DNA of 64,000 nt. Source: Procambarus clarkii (Eukaryota; Arthropoda; Malacostraca; Decapoda; Cambaridae). Position numbers and translations under genes: made by a program. The notes under the pieces are model-generated. The model was not told where the DNA came from and ran no database searches. It was given only the letters and a program-made list of their open reading frames with translations. The stretch spans positions 17,162,628-17,226,627 of the forward strand of contig NC_091156.1 in the NCBI RefSeq assembly GCF_040958095.1, read 5' to 3'. This document shows, piece by piece, positions 1-37,000 of this stretch; positions within the stretch are counted from its first letter, which is position 1; every line of letters begins with the position of its first letter.

Positions 1-1384
1 GATCATCCATACTGCCTCTCGTTCTGCTTGTTGGGTCATACACACCCAAGACCCGGAGTCTTGTGGAACTTGTTTCCCACTTCTGCTCCAATTTACTCAT
101 CCCTTATCCGAGGATCTCGGGGATCAGGCAGTGGCTGCGTTGCATGATAGCTTCTTTTTATTGCAACGGGCCAGGTTGGTTGCCCGGTTGGAGGCCCCAG
201 AGTTGCCAAGTTTCGTTTTAGGAACTGATTTGAGGGCGATGGTCGCTTCGGCCTTGGTTCAATCCGCACCTCTGCTTCCTTCCTAGGTGGGTGTGGTTTG
301 CCCTGCTCCTTCCTCCCTGCTTTTGGCTCTCAAACATCTGAGGGTTTCAGAGTCAGGACTGGGTTTAGCTCAGAATGAGGCTTGGGTGGCTTTGGGGGTT
401 GCCCCTTCCAATGCGGGCACGGAGGTGGTTAAGCCTCTCTTTCCCGCCGAGGCTTCCGAGTCGACCCAGCAGATTACCTTCTTCGAGGTCTTTCCCTCGA
501 GTAAGTGCCTCTTCGCCCCTGCACTTCATGTTGATCTGGTGCATGCTAAAGTCCCCACTCGACATCTCTGGATTCGTGTTGGCCCTATTTTTGGGTCGCC
601 TCATTGACGGGGTGATGGGGGGGAGCTTGTATTTTTTGCCTACACCTGGTCCCACAACTCTTGGGCTTTTTGGGTCGTGTCTTGTGGCCTTCGATGGCAT
701 TGGGTGGTCCTGCCTCTCTTGGTGAGGGTGGAGGGGGTCTTAGGGGCGGGGAGGCAGGACTTTTCCCCATCCGTCAGGTCATCCTGAAATGGGTTTGTTT
801 TGGTATGGTAATTTGTGTTCGCACAAATTACCTTGATTTTTACCTTGGTAGGTTTTACGAAACCAACCTTGATTCTCAGGTAGGTATCTCGCCTGTTTCC
901 AATTCCAACATGGGACTGTACAGATCTCCATTACATTCTGGACTTGTCTCATCTGTCCTGGTTTGGATCGCCCCATTGTTTGGAAAGCCATCCTTTTGGA
1001 TGGCTTTCCCAGCTAGCCGGGTTCATGTTCCTAGTGAAAGTCCCAGTTGGTTCCATCTTAAGTTCGGACTAGGCTGGGTCTTGTGTGGGATTCTCAGATG
1101 GCGTCCCTTTTTCTCCCTTCTACGTCCTTGCTCTGGCTGCAGTCCTGCTATCGGTCAGTTTTTTTTTTTGGGGGGGGGGTCACTCCATGGTTGCTTGAGC
1201 AGCTGTGTGGGAGCCTGAACTTTGCTCTTCTGGTTTTCCTTCGGAGGCTGTTCTGATATCTTTGGGGCAGCCCCTTTCGCCGTTCTCACAATCGCTGGGG
1301 TCCTTGCATTGGTTGTTACGTCTCCAGCTTACTCTTTGGGTTTTTCTGGGTTCGGTGCCATTTCGAACCCCTAACCCCAGCACG

Positions 1385-1964
1385 ATGTGTTCACAAATGC
1401 CTTGTGCCTTGGCTGGGGCTTTGACCAGCGCTCACCAGGCCGGCCAGGAATATTGGGCTCCAGCCTTCTGTTGGGCTCACGGCATAGCGCGAGGGAGTTT
1501 GTAGCTGTTGTTTCAGAGGGGTTTGTCTTGCTCGTGGATCGACGATCTAGCTTTATTCAGGGTGCACCTCTGTGATTCATTGCCTAAACCGAGGGGGTTT
1601 GATGTGGTCCTTGGCTGTTTGGAGCTGGCTGCAGACAAGAACTTGGCAGATGAACTAGTCTGCCGAGTTCTCGGGGTTTGGGTCTCCTGGCGGTTCACAT
1701 CAAAGGGGTGTCCAATGTCATGGCAGATGGCCTGACCCAGTTCAGTCCCCTGTCCACGGAATGGACAGTCGATGCTGACTCGTTTAGTTGGCTCTGCCAG
1801 ATATATGGGCGCCTGGAGGTGGACCTCTTCACGTTGGCGTGGTTGAGACATCTGCCGGTATATGTGGTGCCCTTTCCTGAGTACGAAGCCATTGGGGTAG
1901 ACGATTTTTGGCAGGACTGGTCAAGGAAGGGTTGCCTGTACTGTATTTCTTCCCACCGGTTCAC
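1385..1964 (+). pseudogene. DIRS-type RNase H region, broken
   Basis: The coding signal switches frame several times. Recognisable pieces are a degraded VFT-x-A...LGWGF motif near 1390, SAREFVAV near 1490, and a tail around 1740-1925 with LSTEWTVDADSF, LEVDLFT, and a conserved VDDFWQDW near 1900. This order matches the C-terminal part of DIRS RT-RNase H proteins. The first catalytic Asp is replaced (FTNA where intact copies have FTDA). It cannot be functional. Confidence 0.65.
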
Positions 1965-2239
1965 TGTTGCTTCGGGTTCCGACTCATTTGGAGACTAACC
2001 AGGGGAGAGTAGTTCTGTTAGCCCCTTGGTGGCCGATCTAGTCTTGGTTTCTGGCACTTCTTGCTCGGTGTCCGAACCTGGGGACTTAAACGTGGCTCTG
2101 CCTCTTTCAGCAGTTCGGTCCAGTCCGGTACATGGCTAGTTAGATCTTCTCTAATCTTCGCGTCTGGTTTTTCTGACGTGGGTTTATCACCATTTGTATA
2201 GTGATCAAGTGGCTTCTTTGATGGTGTCTCATCTGCGAG

Positions 2240-2748
2240 TTTTGTGTCTGCAGCAGGTGAAGTCTCCTGGCGGTCCTTTCATTACCGTTCGTCTCTTTGT
2301 AGGTTGTCTTTGGTTTCTGATTGGGTTGTCTTGTCCTTTCTCTTGGTTGTCTTGTCCTTTCTCTTGATTGTTTCAAGACCGTCATCTTGTGCCGAATACT
2401 GCCCCCTCGTATCGTGCGACACTGGTGGAGCCACTCCTGCTTGCGATCGGGGTGGATGTCACTTCAGCCCCTTTTCGCAAGCTGTCTCGTGCGTTGTTTC
2501 ACCTCCAGCCTGCTCCTGCGCTGCCTGAGCCGTCATGGTTGTTGAACCGGGTGCTCTCTTTACTCTCTTCTAGGTTTGTTGTGGCCCCTTTGGTTTGTGA
2601 TTGTTTTGACAACTCTCTTGTTGGCATTGGCCTCTGGGGGTTGGGTCGAGGAGCTTCATGCTCTTCTCCAGTGCAGGGGTTTCTGCTCTTCGATCCTGGT
2701 GGTAGGTTTGTTAGGTTGCAACCGTCTTTCTTTTTTGGCGAAGAATGA
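2240..2748 (+). pseudogene. DIRS-type tyrosine recombinase, N-terminal part
   Basis: Pieces in different frames read as a recombinase core-binding domain: SYRATLVEPLLLAIGVD at about 2410, LSRALFHLQPAP at about 2480, PSWLLNRVLSLLSS at about 2530, then LLLALASG...ELHALL at about 2600 and FLAKNE at about 2740. The LALASG-x-R-x-x-ELHAL and FLAKNE motifs are typical of DIRS and related tyrosine recombinases. The catalytic C-terminal half (HxxR and Tyr) is absent because the element ends here. Confidence 0.65.
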
Positions 2749-2753
2749 GACAG

Positions 2754-2778
2754 CTATCAGGCTCTGCGAGCCTGATAG
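2754..2778. repeat. Perfect hairpin at the end of D1
   Basis: CTATCAGGCTC is followed by a 3-base loop (TGC) and its exact reverse complement GAGCCTGATAG. The hairpin sits a few bases after the recombinase coding signal stops and is perfectly kept at the equivalent place in the right arm (60356-60380). It may be a transposon terminus or cruciform-prone junction; its function is unknown. Confidence 0.8.
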
Positions 2779-2796
2779 TTCTTGTAATTTCCATGA

Positions 2797-2913
2797 GCTC
2801 TGTCCCTTGAAGAGCACAATGCAGAAATTGAAGAGGTTCTTATACCTGGTTGGATGATTAGTCTTGAAGCTACCAAGGCACTGCCAAGAAAGTGGTTTCA
2901 TTATTCTCAGTGA
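2797..2913 (+). other. Short open frame of unknown meaning
   Basis: This is a 38-codon open stretch just before METTL1 exon 2. It begins after a TGA, follows a possible acceptor (CCATGAG), and ends at TGA. It includes LEEHNAEIEEVLIPGW and ALPRKWFHYSQ, with a protein-like composition. The same stretch is unchanged in the right arm (60218-60334), although the adjacent DIRS DNA differs by several percent. I do not recognise a family. It could be chance, an exon of another transcript, or a piece of an unidentified repeat. Confidence 0.2.
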
Positions 2914-3005
2914 TCTGCTTTTGTATTCATATTTTACACTTGTAGTTTACATATTTTAAGAAGTAGCCAGCTAAACATATACATTATATTTAATTTACTT
3001 TGCAG

Positions 3006-27735
<24,730 letters not shown>

Positions 27736-28423
27736 AATGTATCGGATGATTCTGTAAAGATGTTACACTTTTAGATAATCATTAAGTACAGTTTTGAAAT
27801 ACTGTATACTGTATAGATTTCTCTGAGGCAGGCTGGCATACAATATACAATTTGTAGTACTCTACCAACATTTTATATAGTGTATACAGTATGCCCAATA
27901 TTCCATTATGTAATAGGGGATATTTCTAAAGATCACCTAAGTTGGTCAAGAAATTCTCTCAAACCAATTGCATATAGTTTTTGCCAAAGAAGTACTCTTA
28001 GTATATTTGAGGGACGTGATCCAGGGTGAAGAATTTACATGACTAATCTATTCTTAGGCATAAAACTCATGCTGGGAATGTGTAAAATGATGAAGTGTAG
28101 TACTAGAAGAGGAGGCATAAGGCAATGGGTAAGAGTTGTAGGGAGAGAAGCAGTGTAGGGCGAAGGGAAGAGCTAAAGGGCAAGATGAACAGGCATGGCA
28201 AGAGAATATACCTTAAAATTATAAAATTAAGGCAGAGAGATGAAGATAAGACAATGTGGAGCATTTGTACAATATGCCATAAATGAGTATTTGTTGTTCC
28301 AACTTGTCCCAATTGTGTGGAGCATTAATGACAATATTAGTCAGCAGAAGAATAATGTATGAACTTGTAAATAATGTAAAATTAATTTAGTGTTTATGAA
28401 GTTTTCAAGATAGTGTTAATAAA
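27736..28423 (+). other. METTL1: METTL1-A 3' untranslated region
   Basis: About 690 bases from the stop to the first good AATAAA. It carries one partial copy of the 40-bp unit (about 28288-28325) that has expanded to an array in the other gene copy. In a roughly 300-base stretch compared by eye the two arms differ at only a few positions. Confidence 0.6.
28418..28423 (+). promoter_or_regulatory. METTL1: Polyadenylation signal AATAAA, METTL1-A
   Basis: Canonical hexamer about 685 bases after the stop, kept at the mirrored place in the right arm (45034-45039). Other AT-rich hexamers exist, so use of this one is inferred. Confidence 0.5.
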
Positions 28424-28908
28424 TATTTTTGATTAAATATTTGTATGTTCTTTATAAAAGTTATATCCCTATTATCTATTACCAATTTCTTATGCCTATA
28501 ACCCCTCCGTGGTACCTCCTTGCCGTGGTGAGGGGCTCGCGTACACCTCCCTGGGACCAGTGAGGGTTGCCTTTGCCCCCTCTCCTGCCCCCTCTTTGGG
28601 TGGTGTACGTGCTGAAGGGCACCATGTAAGGGCCTTGTGACTCATCAGACTACCCGCTGGAGGGGTCGCCTGTGAGAGGCCGCCCTGAGTGGATGGTTGG
28701 GTGTCCAGGCTGGGGCAATAGGGGGAATGGGGTCTTAGCACCAGTGTGGGAGAATGGACGATGTAGTAGGACTCCCCTGTTGAAAAGGGGGAGCACCGCT
28801 GGGGACGATGCACCCTTCCTGCACTGGCCCGTGCTCGGCCTCCCTGGCTGCCCTGGTAGGTAGTATCCCTTGGTTCCAGGTCCCATTCTTTGGATATTGG
28901 TTTGCTGC

Positions 28909-30743
28909 ATGGATAACGACTCTACTTCTCTTACTCAGGCTCATGGGGTGGGCGACCAGGTCCCTGAGTCGGACCATCCTGGAGGACCGGGATCTGTAGC
29001 CCCCACTACAGGACTCGGTTTAGGTCCAGACCGGACTCTTCCTCCCTGCTCCCCTCCCTCCTCTGTGGTTGGGTCGAGCCCCAAGCCTGCTGTGGTGACC
29101 GACCCATCCTCCCTTGCACGGCTCTATCTCTTATTGTGACTACTGCGCCTTTTGACCCGTCTCTCTAGAGGTTCTAACCCCCGTCCCCGCCACGGCCTCT
29201 CTCGTATGCTCCCTTCCCATACTAATTCGTTCCATGCTTTGTTTGATCCTGCTACGTGGACCAAACTGCTACTTTGACCTCCATCCTTTAGATTCAACTC
29301 CGCCTGACGATTTTTCCCTTCATAGGCATCTTGTCGATTCCGTGGATGCCTCTGTTACCTTCAACCCCACCCGTCTTGGTACCCGTGTCGCTGCTGCTCT
29401 TTCTCAGGATGCAGCCACCCGCTTGGCTGCCCTATCCTGCCTTGGCGAGACCCCAGTTCGGGTCTCAAAGAACGCTCGGTTGAATGCCAGTGTTGGCACT
29501 GTTCTCCTCCCGCACCATGTTACAACCGGTGTTCAAAAAGGACTGCCACGAGGATATCAAGCATATCCTCGAGGCCCAGGGTCATTCTGTCCTCCAGGTG
29601 GATACGTTTACTCGCCCCCTTCCCCCGTGGTCATTGCCGTCTGCCCCTTCGGGTTGTGAAGGTTACCTTTGATGGTAGGACCTTTCCGCCCTCTGTCATA
29701 CTTGCTGGTGCCAGATGCTCCATTCAGGAGTATATTCCATCTCCTCGGCTCTGCAAATAGGTGCTCAAGGTTTGGGCATGGTGCTCTCAAATGCTCTAGT
29801 CCTGTCTCTGTCCCTTGTGTGGAGGCGAGGGTCACTCTTAAGTTGGAGTACGCTTCTCCCCAGGCCCGCTGCCTCAATTGCGGTGAGGTCCACCCTACCT
29901 TCTCCCAGGCGTGTATACGTTACAAACTTGAGGCGGCTGTACTCGACTTGAAGCACCGGGACCGTTTCTTTTCCTGAGGCTTGGCGCCAAGTTCATCGTC
30001 TCCCCTCTTTCGCTGGCGTCTCCTATGCTCGCATGGTGTGCTCTTCCTCTCCTCGTCTTTCCCACCTTCCTCAGTCTCACAACCGTTTCCAAGCCTTAGA
30101 CCCGGACACGCCCACCACCACCTCCCCTGTTTCCCTCTGTTCTGTCCCGAAGGGTCCCCCTCCTGGTTCTCTGTCTAGGGTTCCCCTTCTTTCTATCCAG
30201 TCTGTCATGTCATCTGTGTCTTCTTTCTCCTCTCCCTCTGGTCCTCCTTTCCGTCATTCTCCTCCGTCTCTTGGCTCTCCATGCCGCCTGACTGTGCAGG
30301 CCGATGTCCATCGCTCTCCTGGTGGTCGTGTTGTTCGCTCTCTTCTTCTATCGAGACGCTGGAGTCTGTTGCCCAGTACATTGCTGCTGGGACGCCTGTC
30401 TCATCGAGTCAGAAGTGGAAACCTGGCTCCTCTCCTTCCACCTCCCCGGTAGGTAGGAAGGCTTCGCTTTCTTCTTCGCCCCCTATCTCTGATTCTATTG
30501 TTCCTTCCCCTCCTGCTTCGGTGGTGGTCCCCCCGTTCCTACTGTGGGGGTTTCTTTAACCCCCGGTTCCATCTCGGTTACTGCCCTTGCTGAGGTGTGC
30601 TCCCCTCTTTCTGCCCCTCCTCCTCCAGATCCTGCTCGTCCACTTCTGGTCTGTCCTCCCGCTTCTTTCCCTCCTTTACTCAGTTTACCCATGCCCCCTT
30701 ACCCTGACTTTGCTGACCCTGATCCTGACCCTGTGCTTCTTTA
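28909..30743 (+). pseudogene. Outer I-type element ORF1 (gag-like), broken
   Basis: The start ATG at 28909 (MDNDSTSLTQAHGVGDQ) parallels the inner copy's ORF1 start. Downstream are RVSKNARLNASVGTVLLPHH at about 29470, and a nucleic-acid-binding zinc-knuckle region at about 29740-29930 with QARCLNCGEVHPTFSQAC; the first knuckle cysteines are spread over broken frames. A proline/serine-rich tail runs to about 30740. Several shifts and stops make it non-coding. Confidence 0.7.
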
Positions 30744-30807
30744 ACGTGCTGTGTTCCTTTTTCACCTTTTTTTTTGCTCTCTGTTGCTCTCCTCTCTCTC
30801 TTTGTCG

Positions 30808-31551
30808 ATGTCTATTCTTCAATGGAACATCCGTGGATGTTTCCTTGACCTCCAACTTCTAATTCGCCAATTTCCTTGACCTCCAACTTCTAATTTCACA
30901 GTTTTCGCCCCTTTGTGTCTGTCTGCAGGAGCCGATGCTTGGTGCTCGTCATAGTCGCTTCCGTGGCTATTCTTTTCTCTTCCCTCCCAACAGCTGGGGT
31001 CCATAATTCTTCTGCTCTCTTGATTTGCTCGGATGTTCCCTTTGCCCCCTTACTTTTTTCCTCGCCTCTTCCCTGTTCTGCTGCTCATGTCTTTGTGCGT
31101 AGATGGTACACGGTTTGTTCCATTTATCTCTCCCCCACTGTCCCACTTTCTCTTCCCGATCTTAAACACCACCTAGACTCCTTGCCGGAGCCTGTGCTCC
31201 TGCTGGGTGATTTCAATTGTCGTCATGCCCTTTGGGGTGATGTGCTGACAAATACCCGGGGTCGCCTCCTTGAACCTTTCATACTCTCTTCTTCCCTGTC
31301 CCTTCTTAATTCTAGTGAGCCCACTCATTTGGACACTGGGACTCACTCCCTTTCTTGTCTCGATCTTTCTCTGTGCTCGTCATCCCTTTCCTTAGATTTC
31401 AGGTGGCGGGTCCTTGATGACCTCCATGGCAGTGACCATTTTCCTATCCTTGTTACTTTTTTCTCTTTTCACCCTCCTCTCTCCTTCCCTAGGTGGCGGT
31501 TTGCCGAGGCTGACTGGCGCCTCTTTACTCTCCGTGCTATTATTTCCGACC
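30808..31551 (+). pseudogene. Outer I-type element ORF2, endonuclease part
   Basis: Starts ATG at 30808 (MSILQWNIRG). APE-type endonuclease landmarks are VLLLGDFNCRHALWGDV at about 31200, LSCLDLSL at about 31355 and LHGSDHFPI at about 31425. An early shift near 30870-30915 breaks the frame. The coding sequence is cut at 31551 by the inner element and resumes at 37765. Confidence 0.78.
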
Positions 31552-32076
31552 CCCCTCACTGTCTGGCTCTTTGTCGCCGTGAGAGGGCTTGGTGGGCAGC
31601 TGCCGGAGTGTGATGCTCCGTAGGTCAGTCCTCTGTCCTTTTGCAGCCTTATGCTCCTGCTGCTGCCTTTACCAATTTTGCCAGGCCCCTTTTCCTTTTA
31701 CTCGTGTTTCATTTTTCTCCCCCCTCTTCTATCAAATTGTCATTTCCTGCCGACCTTTTGCCTGTTTTGATTATTCTTTCGACCTTCTTTTGTTTTGACA
31801 CTCGGGTGTTTGAGGAGGCATACTCTTGCACCTGTACAACTGTAGTACCCAACGTTTCGAGCAAGGGGACCCTTTTATTGTCAATCTTCCTTTCGTCACT
31901 GAACCCGCTCTCGACAGACTCACGGTTCTTAAGGTGGCGTTTGTGGGGCGTATACTCACGACGCACCCCTGGGGACCCCCGGCGGCGATTGCTTCTTGTT
32001 GGGTGTCCTGCCTCTAATTGTGGCTCCATGGTGGGTGTGGGGGCACATTCGTGAATGAAAGTTTTTCCTCGTTTTC

Positions 32077-33961
32077 ATGGCTGATAATGATTCCCTTGTA
32101 TTTTCTCAGGCTCGTCGGGTGGGCGACCAAGCCCCCCCCCCCCTGAGTCAGTCGGACTGTGTTGGAAGACCAAGCCCTGTAGCCTCTGCTGCATTGGGCC
32201 CCGACGACCTGACTACTCTCCTCTGCTCCCCTCCCTCCTCTGAGGTAGGGTCGAGTCCCCAGCCCCGCAGTGGTGACCACCTCGTCGCCTGGCACAGCTC
32301 CGTCTCTCATTGTGACTACTGCGCCTTTTACCCCCATGAACTCCGGGGGTTCTCAACGCCGTTCCTGCCACGGCCGCACTCGCACGATCCCTTCCTGTAA
32401 TACTACTTACAACGCCTTGTTTGGTCCCGCAACTTGGGCTAAATACTTTGATCTCCACCATCTGGATTCTACTCCTGATGATTTCTCCCTCCATAAACAC
32501 CTTGTTGATTTCAGTGGATGTCTCTGTTACTTTGAACTCCACCAGTTACAGTACGCGTGTCGTCGCTGCTCCTTCTCAGGATGCAGCTACTAGCTTAGCC
32601 GCTTTGTCCTGCATTGGAGAGACCCCTGTTCGGGTTTCCAAGAACGCTCGGGTAAATGCCAGTGTTGCCACTGTTCTCCTCCCGCACCATGTTGCAAACG
32701 GTGTTTGGGACCTCAACGATTGCCATGAGGATATTAAACATATCCTCGAAGCCCAAGGCCATTCTATCCTCCAGGTGGACACATTTACTCGATCCCCTCG
32801 TGGTCATTGCCGTCAGCCCCTTCGAGTTGTAAAAATCACCTTTGATAGTAGGACCCTTCCGCCCTCTATTATTCTTGCTGGTGCCAGATGCTCCGTTCAG
32901 GAGTACATTCCCTCTCCTAGACTATGCAATAAGTGTTGGAAGTTCGGGCACAGTGTCCTCAAATGCACCAGTACTGTGTATCTGTGCCCCTTGTGTGGGG
33001 ACGATAGTCATTCTAAGTCCGAGTGCACTTCTCCCCAGGCTCGCTGCCTCAATTGCGGTGAAGCCCACCCTATCTTCTCACGCTCATGTATGCACTACAA
33101 ACTCGAGGAAGCCGTCCTCAAATTGAAGCACCGTGATCGTCTGTCTTTTCCTGAAGCGAGACGCCAAGTTCGTCGTCTCGCCCCTTTCGCGGGCGTCTCC
33201 TACGCTAGCATGTTGCATTCTACCTCTCCTCGTCCTTCCCGTCTTCTTCAGTCTCAACCGTTTCCAGGTCTTAAACCCGACCACACCCACCACCACCTCC
33301 CCTATTCCTTTGCCTCCTGTCCCGGATGGTCTCCCTCCCGTTTCTCCGTCTGGGATTTCCCCCCTTCCTACCCAGTCCGCCTTACCTCCTTTGTCTTCTT
33401 CCCCATCTCCCCCCACTCTTTCTTCCCGACCCTTCCCCCAGTCTCTTGACCCTCCACGCCACCTGTCAGTCCAGGCTGATATCCATCATCCTCCCAGCAA
33501 TCTTCGTGTTGTTCGCTCTCGTTCCTCTTCTCCTGCTGAGACCATTGAGTCTGTCACCCGGTACGTTGTTACTGGAACGCCTGTCTCTTTGAGCCAGAAA
33601 CGTAAGCCTGGCTCCTCTCCTTCTTCCTCTGGCGGGTAAGAAGGTTTCGCTTTCTTCCTCGCCCCCTCCCTCTGTCACTACATCCCCTTCCATTTCAGTA
33701 GTCGAACCCCCTGTCTCTGATATGGAGGTTTCTTCCGCCCCCGATTCCCTCTCTCTTGCTGCCCTTCCTGAGGTGCACTCCCTGATTTCTGCCCTCCCTC
33801 CTCCACCTGTCCTTGCCTGCCCCTCTCAGTTGTCCCCTCCTCCTCTGGACCCCGTCAGTCCGCCTCTGGTCTGTTCTCTCGCTCCCTTCCCTCTCTCCTT
33901 ACTAAGTTTACCCATGCCCCCTAACCCTGATTTTGCCGATCCTGATCCTGAGATCCTTTAG
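32077..33961 (+). pseudogene. Inner I-type element ORF1 (gag-like with zinc knuckles)
   Basis: The start ATG is at 32077 (MADNDSLVFSQARRVGDQ). After a shift near 32400 the frame 32421-33449 holds three closely spaced cysteine knuckles at about 32925-33090: CNKCWKFGHSVLKC, CPLCGDDSHSKSEC and CLNCGEAHPIFSRSC. A basic helix (KLKHRDRLSFPEARRQVRRL) follows, then a proline/serine-rich tail after another shift, ending at TAG near 33961. The predicted role is RNA binding in the retrotransposon particle. Confidence 0.78.
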
Positions 33962-34024
33962 TAAACTGTGTTCCTCTTTCCCTTAATTTCTTTCTTGTTC
34001 TGTTACTGTCCTTTCTCTTTGATA

Positions 34025-37000
34025 ATGTCTATTCTTCAGTGGAATATTCGTGGATTTTATGCCAACTTCCATGAACTAATTACACAGTTTACACCACTTT
34101 GTGTTTGTCTCCAGGAACCAATGCTTGGTGCTCGTCCTGGTCACTTTCCTGGTTATTCCTTTCTTTCTCCCCCCCCCCCCCCAGCTCTGGCTGGGGCCCA
34201 TAACTCTACTGCTCTCTTAATTCGTTCTGATATTCCCTTCGTCCCCCCTACTTCTTCCGTCCCCTATCCATTGTTCTGCTGCCCGTGTTTTTGTGGGTAA
34301 ATGGTATACAGTCTGTTCCATTTATCTCCCTCCAAATGTCCCTCTTTCCCTTCCTGATCTTAAGCACCTCCTGGACTCCTTGCCAGAGCCGGTGCTCCTT
34401 TTGGGTGATTTCAACTGTCGACATTCCCTCTGGGGTGATGTTCTGACAAACACCCGAGGCCGTCTTCTCGAACAGTTCGTCCTCGCTTCATCTCTATCTC
34501 TTCTGAATTCTGGTGAGCCCACTCATGTGGACTCTCGAACTCGCACCCTTTCCTGTCTTGATCTTTCTCTCTGCTCGTCGTCTCTCTACTTAGATTTCAC
34601 GTGGCAGGTTCTTGATGACCTCCATAACAGTGATCATTTCCCCATCCTCGTTTCCTTTTTCTCCTTCCACCCTCCCCTCTCCTTCCCTAGGTGGCAGTTT
34701 GCCAAGGCTGACTTGGGCCTATTCACCCTCTGTGCTACTCTCTCTGACCTCTCCTCTCTGCCTCTTTCTCACGCCCTCCTCCTTTTTTATGACACTGTCT
34801 TCAACGCTGCCCTCAGCTCTATCCCTCGCTCTTCCTCCTGGGGCACATGGAAGTGTGTTCCCTGGTGGAATGCGGACTGTGCTCAGGCTGTCCACTGTAA
34901 GCGTGCAGCCTGGAAAAAACACCGCCACCGGCAGACGGCTGATTCTTTTATTCTGTTTCGGAAGGCAAGTGCGGTGGCCCGTAGGACCATCCGTACTGCT
35001 AAACGTGAGGGTTGGAAATCTTATGTTTCCACCATTACGTCCGATACTCCTCTACCGCAGATCTGGAAGAAGATCCACAAGATTGCGGGCAAGTTCGTTC
35101 CAGATGTCTCGCCGGTTCTCCACCTCCGTGGGACTCTTGTGGCGGATCCAGTGAAGGTCACAGCCGAACTGGGTTCCCACTTTTCTTGTTAGCTCTGGTT
35201 CTCATCTTCCTCACTCCTTCCTTCTTCGTAAGGCTGTTCTTGAATCTTCTTTAGATTTCCACACTCTTCTCCGCCTTCCCTATAACGATCCTTTTTCTCT
35301 TTCTGAACTTTGGTCTGCCCTGGCCCTCTGCAGATCTACGGCAGCGGGCTCGGATGACGTTCATTATGAGATGTTTCGCCATCTCCCTCCGTGCACATTT
35401 CAGTATTTACTGAATCTGTATAACCAGGTCTGGGAGTCGTCGTCTGTCCCTGAGGACTGGCTCGATGCCGTTGTACTCCCTATTCGGAAACCAGGGTCTC
35501 TCGGTACGTCCCCAAAGGACTTCCACCCTATTGCTCTCACGAGTTGTGTTTGCAAGCTGTTTGAGCGTATGGTAAATGTCCGTCTGATGTGCTTCTTGGA
35601 ACACCATCACCACCTCTCCTTCTCAATTTGGTTTTCGCAAGTGCCGCAGCACGACTGATGTCCTGGTGAACTTGAAGGTCTATATTCGTACTGCTTTTGC
35701 TGCAAAGACCTCCGTTGTTGCTGTCCTTTTTGACCTGGAAAAGGCTTATGACATGACTTGGAGATACCATATTCTGTCCCAACTTCGTTCTTTTGGCCTT
35801 CGTGGTAATCTCCCTCTCTTCCTTCAAAGCTTTCTCGTCGTACATTTCGAGTCAGGCTTGGTGCCACTCTCTGCCTCTTTTCGGCAGTATGAAGGTGTGC
35901 CCCAAGGTAGTGTTCTGAGTACTACTCTTTTTCTGGTTGCCCTCAATGGTCTCCTTTCCTCCCTTCCTTCTGGCATTTTCTCCGCTCTTTATGTTGATGA
36001 TCTTACTCTTTGCTGTCGAGGTGATGATTCGCCTCTCCTTCAACGGCGGCTTCAACTTGCGATTGATGCCGTGTCATCTTTGGCCACCGATCATGGCTTC
36101 AAGTTCTCTACTACTAAGACTTGTGCCATGACTTTTACTCGGAAGCGGGTCGTTCTTCGTCCCTCTTTGTCACTTTATGGTCATCCCCTTGAGTACAAAG
36201 ATTCCACAAAGCTTTTGGGGTTATTCTTTGACACTCGTTTGTCTTGGTCGCCCCATGTCTCTTACCTCCGTGTTGAATGCTCTAAGGCCCTTAACCTACT
36301 TAAGGTTTTGTCCCATACTTCTTGGGGAGCGGATAGGCGCACGCTCCTCTATTTGCATTCCTCTCTCGTCCTGTCTAAGCTCGATTATGGTTGCCCTGCA
36401 TACTCTTCTGCTTCTCCTTCTACTCTTCGCCGTCTTGATCCTTTGCACTATACTGGGTTGCGCCTCGGCTCTGGTGCTTTTCGTTCAACTCCTGCCCTCA
36501 GCTTGTATGCTGACACTGGCTTTCTGTCTCTCCAGGATCGCCGTGATCGCTACAGTCTTCGCTATCTTGCGCGATCCTTACAGCATCCTCACTCTCGCCT
36601 CTATTGTGCTTTGACTTTTACCCCTCCTGTAGTTCCTGTTCCTCTTCACCACCTTCCTCTTTCTGTCCGTTTGTCTCGCTTACAAGATTTTCTTTCGGTT
36701 CGTCTTACTAATGTTTCTCCTCGTATTGTTCCCTCCTTGCCCCCGTGGAGGGTCCCCCTTCCCAAATTTTGTACTTCTCTGACCCGCATCACTAAAGCTT
36801 TTACCCCTCCTACAGTTCTGAAACGCTTCTTCCTTGAGCACTTTTCTTCTCACTTCCACTCCGTTCCCATCTTCACCGACGGGTCGAAGTCTGCTGGCGG
36901 TGTGGGCTACTCTGTTGTTTTTCCTGACCACACTTATATGTGTCGCCTTCCTCCGGAGGCTAGCATCTTCACAGCAGAACTCTATGCTATTCTCTATGCT

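Larger units (their letters stand above)
1..2748 (+). mobile_element. DIRS-like retrotransposon remnant D1 (left arm)
   Basis: This is a degenerate tyrosine-recombinase retrotransposon of the DIRS type. It reads, in order, as a gag-like or unknown region, an RNase H region with its C-terminal tail at about 1380-1960, and the N-terminal half of a tyrosine recombinase at about 2240-2748. Comparison with copy D2 (8500-12115) shows that the reverse transcriptase core is missing: the D1 sequence near 905-1010 jumps across what is about 10090-10460 in D2. Frames are broken by stops and shifts. The 5' end lies outside the window, but the right-arm copy shows it. It fills much of the visible intron 1 of METTL1. 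Confidence 0.75.

Noticed and set aside
1..3000. First METTL1 exon in the left flank
   Set aside because: I looked for a start codon followed by the basic N-terminal stretch usual for the family and for a donor in the right phase. None was found in 1-3005 or, on the - strand, in 60131-64000.
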